Source of the DNA: VFJL01 sp043752345
Lineage (GTDB): Bacteria > Pseudomonadota > Gammaproteobacteria > Burkholderiales > Nitrosomonadaceae
DNA: 16,328 nucleotides
Assembly: GCA_043752345.1 (NCBI GenBank)
Contig: JAYUYT010000026.1
Location: forward strand, 1-16,328
Direction of reading: 5' to 3'
Made by a program: the position numbers and the translations under genes. The notes under the pieces were generated by a model. It saw nothing but the letters and a program-made list of their open reading frames with translations, was not told the DNA's origin and did not search any database. The stretch's first letter is position 1; each line of letters starts with the position of its first letter. Below are positions 14,552-16,328 of this stretch, piece after piece.

Positions 14552-15631
14552 ATGAAAAAAATCCGAGTTCTGATCGTTGACGACTCCGCATTGATCCGGA
14601 AAATCCTCACGGAAATTATCAATTCTCAACGTGACATGGAAGCGATCGGCGCTGCTCCCGATCCGCTGGTCGCCAGGGAAATGATCCGCGAGCTCAATCC
14701 CGACGTGCTGACCCTGGACGTGGAAATGCCCAAAATGGACGGGCTTGATTTTCTAGAAAGACTGATGCGGTTGCGGCCGATGCCGGTGGTGATGGTTTCC
14801 ACTCTGACCGAAAGAGGCTCGGAGATTACATTCCGGGCACTCGAACTCGGGGCGGTGGATTTCGTCGCCAAGCCCAAGATAGACATTGCCTCCGGCATGC
14901 AGGAATACAGCAATGAAATTGCCGACAAGATTCGTGCTGCAAAAGCCGCACGCGTCAAGCAGCATGTGCCGGTAGCGGTCGCGCCTAAGAATAGCGCCGA
15001 TGTCGTTTTGCCTGCGATTGCGAACCGTGTTGCTTCCACCGAGAAGCTGATCATTGTTGGCGCTTCCACCGGCGGTACCGAGGCCATCAAGGATTTCATG
15101 ATCCATCTGCCGCCGGATTGTCCGGGTATCCTCATTGCCCAGCACATGCCGGAAGCATTTACCAAATCATTTGCCGACCGCCTCAACAAGCTTTGCAGAA
15201 TCTCTGTGGTCGAGGCGCAGGGTGGTGAGCGGGTGCTGCCCGGACACGCGTTCCTCGCGCCCGGGCATTCGCATCTGCTGCTCAAGCGCAGCGGCGCGAA
15301 TTACATGACGGAATTGAGCCAGGGGGAACCGGTGAATCGTCACCGCCCGTCGGTGGATGTATTATTTCGCTCGGCTGCCAACTTTGCGGGGAAGAACGCA
15401 ATTGGTGTGATTCTTACCGGTATGGGCAAGGACGGCGCGGCCGGAATGTTGGAAATGCACCAGGCAGGGGCATACAATTTTGCTCAGGACGAAGCCAGTT
15501 GCGTGGTGTTTGGCATGCCGAAGGAAGCAATCCTGCAAGGTGGGGTGGACGAGATTGTGCCGTTGCAGGATATGGCAAAACATGTGTTGTTGAAGATTTC
15601 CAGCATGGGCAAGCACAGTCACCGGGTTTAG
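14552..15631 (+). CDS. cheB: Chemotaxis methylesterase/deamidase CheB
   Basis: 359 aa. The N-terminal receiver has D10-D11, phospho-acceptor D56 (LTLDVEMPKMDG) and K108 (VAKP). A linker (~130-163) joins it to the C-terminal methylesterase. The catalytic triad is S172 (GASTGGT), H198 (IAQHMP) and D294 (GMGKDG), with the 26- and 122-residue spacings known from Salmonella CheB (164, 190, 286). CheA phosphorylates D56, which relieves inhibition of the esterase, and CheB then removes methyl groups from the receptors for adaptation. ATG follows AGGAA at good spacing, 43 bases after cheD. No clear terminator follows the stop. It is the last gene of the chemotaxis run in this window. Confidence 0.96.
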   Translation: MKKIRVLIVDDSALIRKILTEIINSQRDMEAIGAAPDPLVAREMIRELNPDVLTLDVEMPKMDGLDFLERLMRLRPMPVVMVSTLTERGSEITFRALELGAVDFVAKPKIDIASGMQEYSNEIADKIRAAKAARVKQHVPVAVAPKNSADVVLPAIANRVASTEKLIIVGASTGGTEAIKDFMIHLPPDCPGILIAQHMPEAFTKSFADRLNKLCRISVVEAQGGERVLPGHAFLAPGHSHLLLKRSGANYMTELSQGEPVNRHRPSVDVLFRSAANFAGKNAIGVILTGMGKDGAAGMLEMHQAGAYNFAQDEASCVVFGMPKEAILQGGVDEIVPLQDMAKHVLLKISSMGKHSHRV

Positions 15632-15720
15632 CGAAGTACTTGCCGTTCCAGAAATGCCTGCAGCCTCTGGCCCGTTGCGTCATGTCACGATAAATTCAGC
15701 CGGGCCCCGCCGTGCTGGCC

Positions 15721-15729
15721 TGCTATAAT
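15721..15729 (+). promoter_or_regulatory. extended -10 promoter element
   Basis: TGCTATAAT is an exact TGn-TATAAT extended -10. No good -35 is seen at the usual spacing, which extended -10 promoters can tolerate. It lies 90 bases after cheB and faces the unassigned right end of the window, so it could start a new transcription unit near 15736. Confidence 0.45.
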
Positions 15730-15748
15730 CCCATAATCGTATTGCACT

Positions 15749-15764
15749 GCATTCGCAAGAATGC
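15749..15764 (+). promoter_or_regulatory. small hairpin in the predicted leader
   Basis: GCATTC (15749-15754) and GAATGC (15759-15764) form a perfect 6-bp stem with a GCAA (GNRA) tetraloop, about 13 bases after the expected start of the promoter at 15721. It has no T-run after it. Its role is unknown. Confidence 0.3.
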
Positions 15765-16008
15765 GCGGATCCTGTGATGCGGGCTGGAGAATGCTGCTTT
15801 CCGGTTAATGCGGGGAAGGTCTGTATTTGCTGGTGGTGCCAGAAGAAAACCCGAATTACATTCCATTAGCATCCATCGAAGTTCTGAATGCCACCGTATA
15901 GAATCATTCTACAAGCCTGTTTCCCTACAGGCATCGTTTTTTACCGTCCAATTGAATCCATTGACAGCCAGAGTTTTTGGCATAGTTTTTTTGATGGGAC
16001 CCGAACTT

Positions 16009-16191
16009 ATGCCCAAACGCGTGGTAGAGACGAACTTTTTCAACTTACCTCATGGTGCAGCGAGGCATAACCGCGTGGTTTGTTTTCGCGCGGAAAAGGA
16101 TTATCATGACTTGCACTGGCTCGGCGAGATTTTGAACAATAATTCGAGCGTGGCCCCTTTTATCGATAGTTGGACGTCTAAAGAGCTTTGA
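16009..16191 (+). CDS. possible small hypothetical protein, 60 aa
   Basis: ATG at 16009 to TGA at 16189-16191. The frame is open further upstream to 15808, with another ATG at 15994, but that upstream portion reads as non-coding. The peptide (MPKRVVETNFFNL ... FIDSWTSKEL) is soluble-looking, with no signal peptide or membrane segment. I do not recognise it. The ribosome site is poor. It ends just before a GGAGG site that could serve the next frame. It may be a real small protein, the tail of a broken gene, or chance. Confidence 0.22.
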   Translation: MPKRVVETNFFNLPHGAARHNRVVCFRAEKDYHDLHWLGEILNNNSSVAPFIDSWTSKEL

Positions 16192-16206
16192 TCGGAGGTT
16201 ATTGTC

Positions 16207-16328
16207 GTGCTTATGCGCATTGCCGCAATCATCCTAAAAAACGCAGTTGGGATTTATGGGAAAAACAGCTGCAACCCAATACTGGCATATGTTTTCGACA
16301 AGAAATTCCAACTGCTCCGAACTTGCCA
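16207..16328 (+). CDS. possible start of a hypothetical protein (truncated by window end)
   Basis: GTG at 16207 (or ATG at 16213) follows a clear GGAGG at 16194-16198 and the frame stays open to the window edge, 40 codons. It begins VLMRIAAIILKNAVGIYG, mildly hydrophobic at the N-terminus. A second frame is also open over the same bases, so coding is uncertain. No family is recognised. Confidence 0.25.
   Translation, partial: MLMRIAAIILKNAVGIYGKNSCNPILAYVFDKKFQLLRTC

Larger units (their letters stand above)
15632..16328. other. 697-base stretch after cheB with no recognised gene
   Basis: No tRNA, insertion sequence or known protein is recognised. The first ~90 bases are GC-rich spacer, followed by an extended -10 element. 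From about 15850 the sequence becomes visibly richer in A and T, and several short forward frames are open, none clearly coding: 15808-16191, 15888-16070, and 16207 to the window end. The reverse strand shows no long frame. It may be the border of a different, possibly acquired, region, or a decayed gene. Confidence 0.5.

Noticed and set aside
1..16328. CRISPR array, tRNA or rRNA genes, transposase or phage genes
   Set aside because: Looked for and not seen: no regularly spaced direct repeats, no tRNA-like cloverleaf or rRNA sequence recognised, and no transposase or phage protein motifs.

Overview
The window is a chemotaxis locus from a flagellated Gram-negative bacterium, most likely a betaproteobacterium. 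The protein style and the cheR-cheD-cheB order fit the Nitrosomonadales/Gallionellales/Burkholderiales side, but this is judged by eye and no rRNA or taxonomic marker is present. All genes are on the + strand. Base composition is moderately GC-rich, except in the last ~450 bases, which look AT-richer and are not explained by any gene I recognise.

Left part (1-2848): three tandem paralogous EAL-HDOD signalling proteins (YuxH/COG3434-type architecture). The first is cut by the window edge and the other two are full length at 411 aa each. Next comes a 475-base spacer (2849-3323). It holds a REP-like palindrome, a solitary half-copy of it, a good match to a flagellar sigma-28 (FliA) promoter, and an inverted repeat lying on the predicted transcription start.

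Middle (3324-7546): a small CheZ-like protein carrying the D-x3-Q phosphatase signature and a CheZ-like C-terminus, then cheY, cheA, a 54-aa rubredoxin, a 121-bp palindromic MITE-like element flanked by TA, and cheW. The MITE abuts the rubredoxin so closely that its first base completes the rubredoxin stop codon.

Right part (7590-15631): two large, closely related chemoreceptors. The first has a periplasmic four-helix-type sensor and a string of HAMP-like units. The second has nearly the same periplasmic domain and signalling tip, plus an Aer-type FAD-binding PAS domain at the N-terminus and a second PAS inside the cytoplasmic part. Both end in a W-x-x-F pentapeptide of the type that docks CheR/CheB. 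After two hairpins come cheR, cheD and cheB.

Together the genes encode one complete chemosensory pathway. The receptors signal through CheW and CheA to CheY, the CheZ-like protein is the likely signal terminator, and CheR, CheB and CheD handle adaptation. The Aer-type PAS suggests redox/energy taxis. A rubredoxin embedded between cheA and cheW is the most unexpected partner and raises the untested idea of a redox protein linked to receptor signalling. The EAL-HDOD triplet could tie c-di-GMP or another input to motility.
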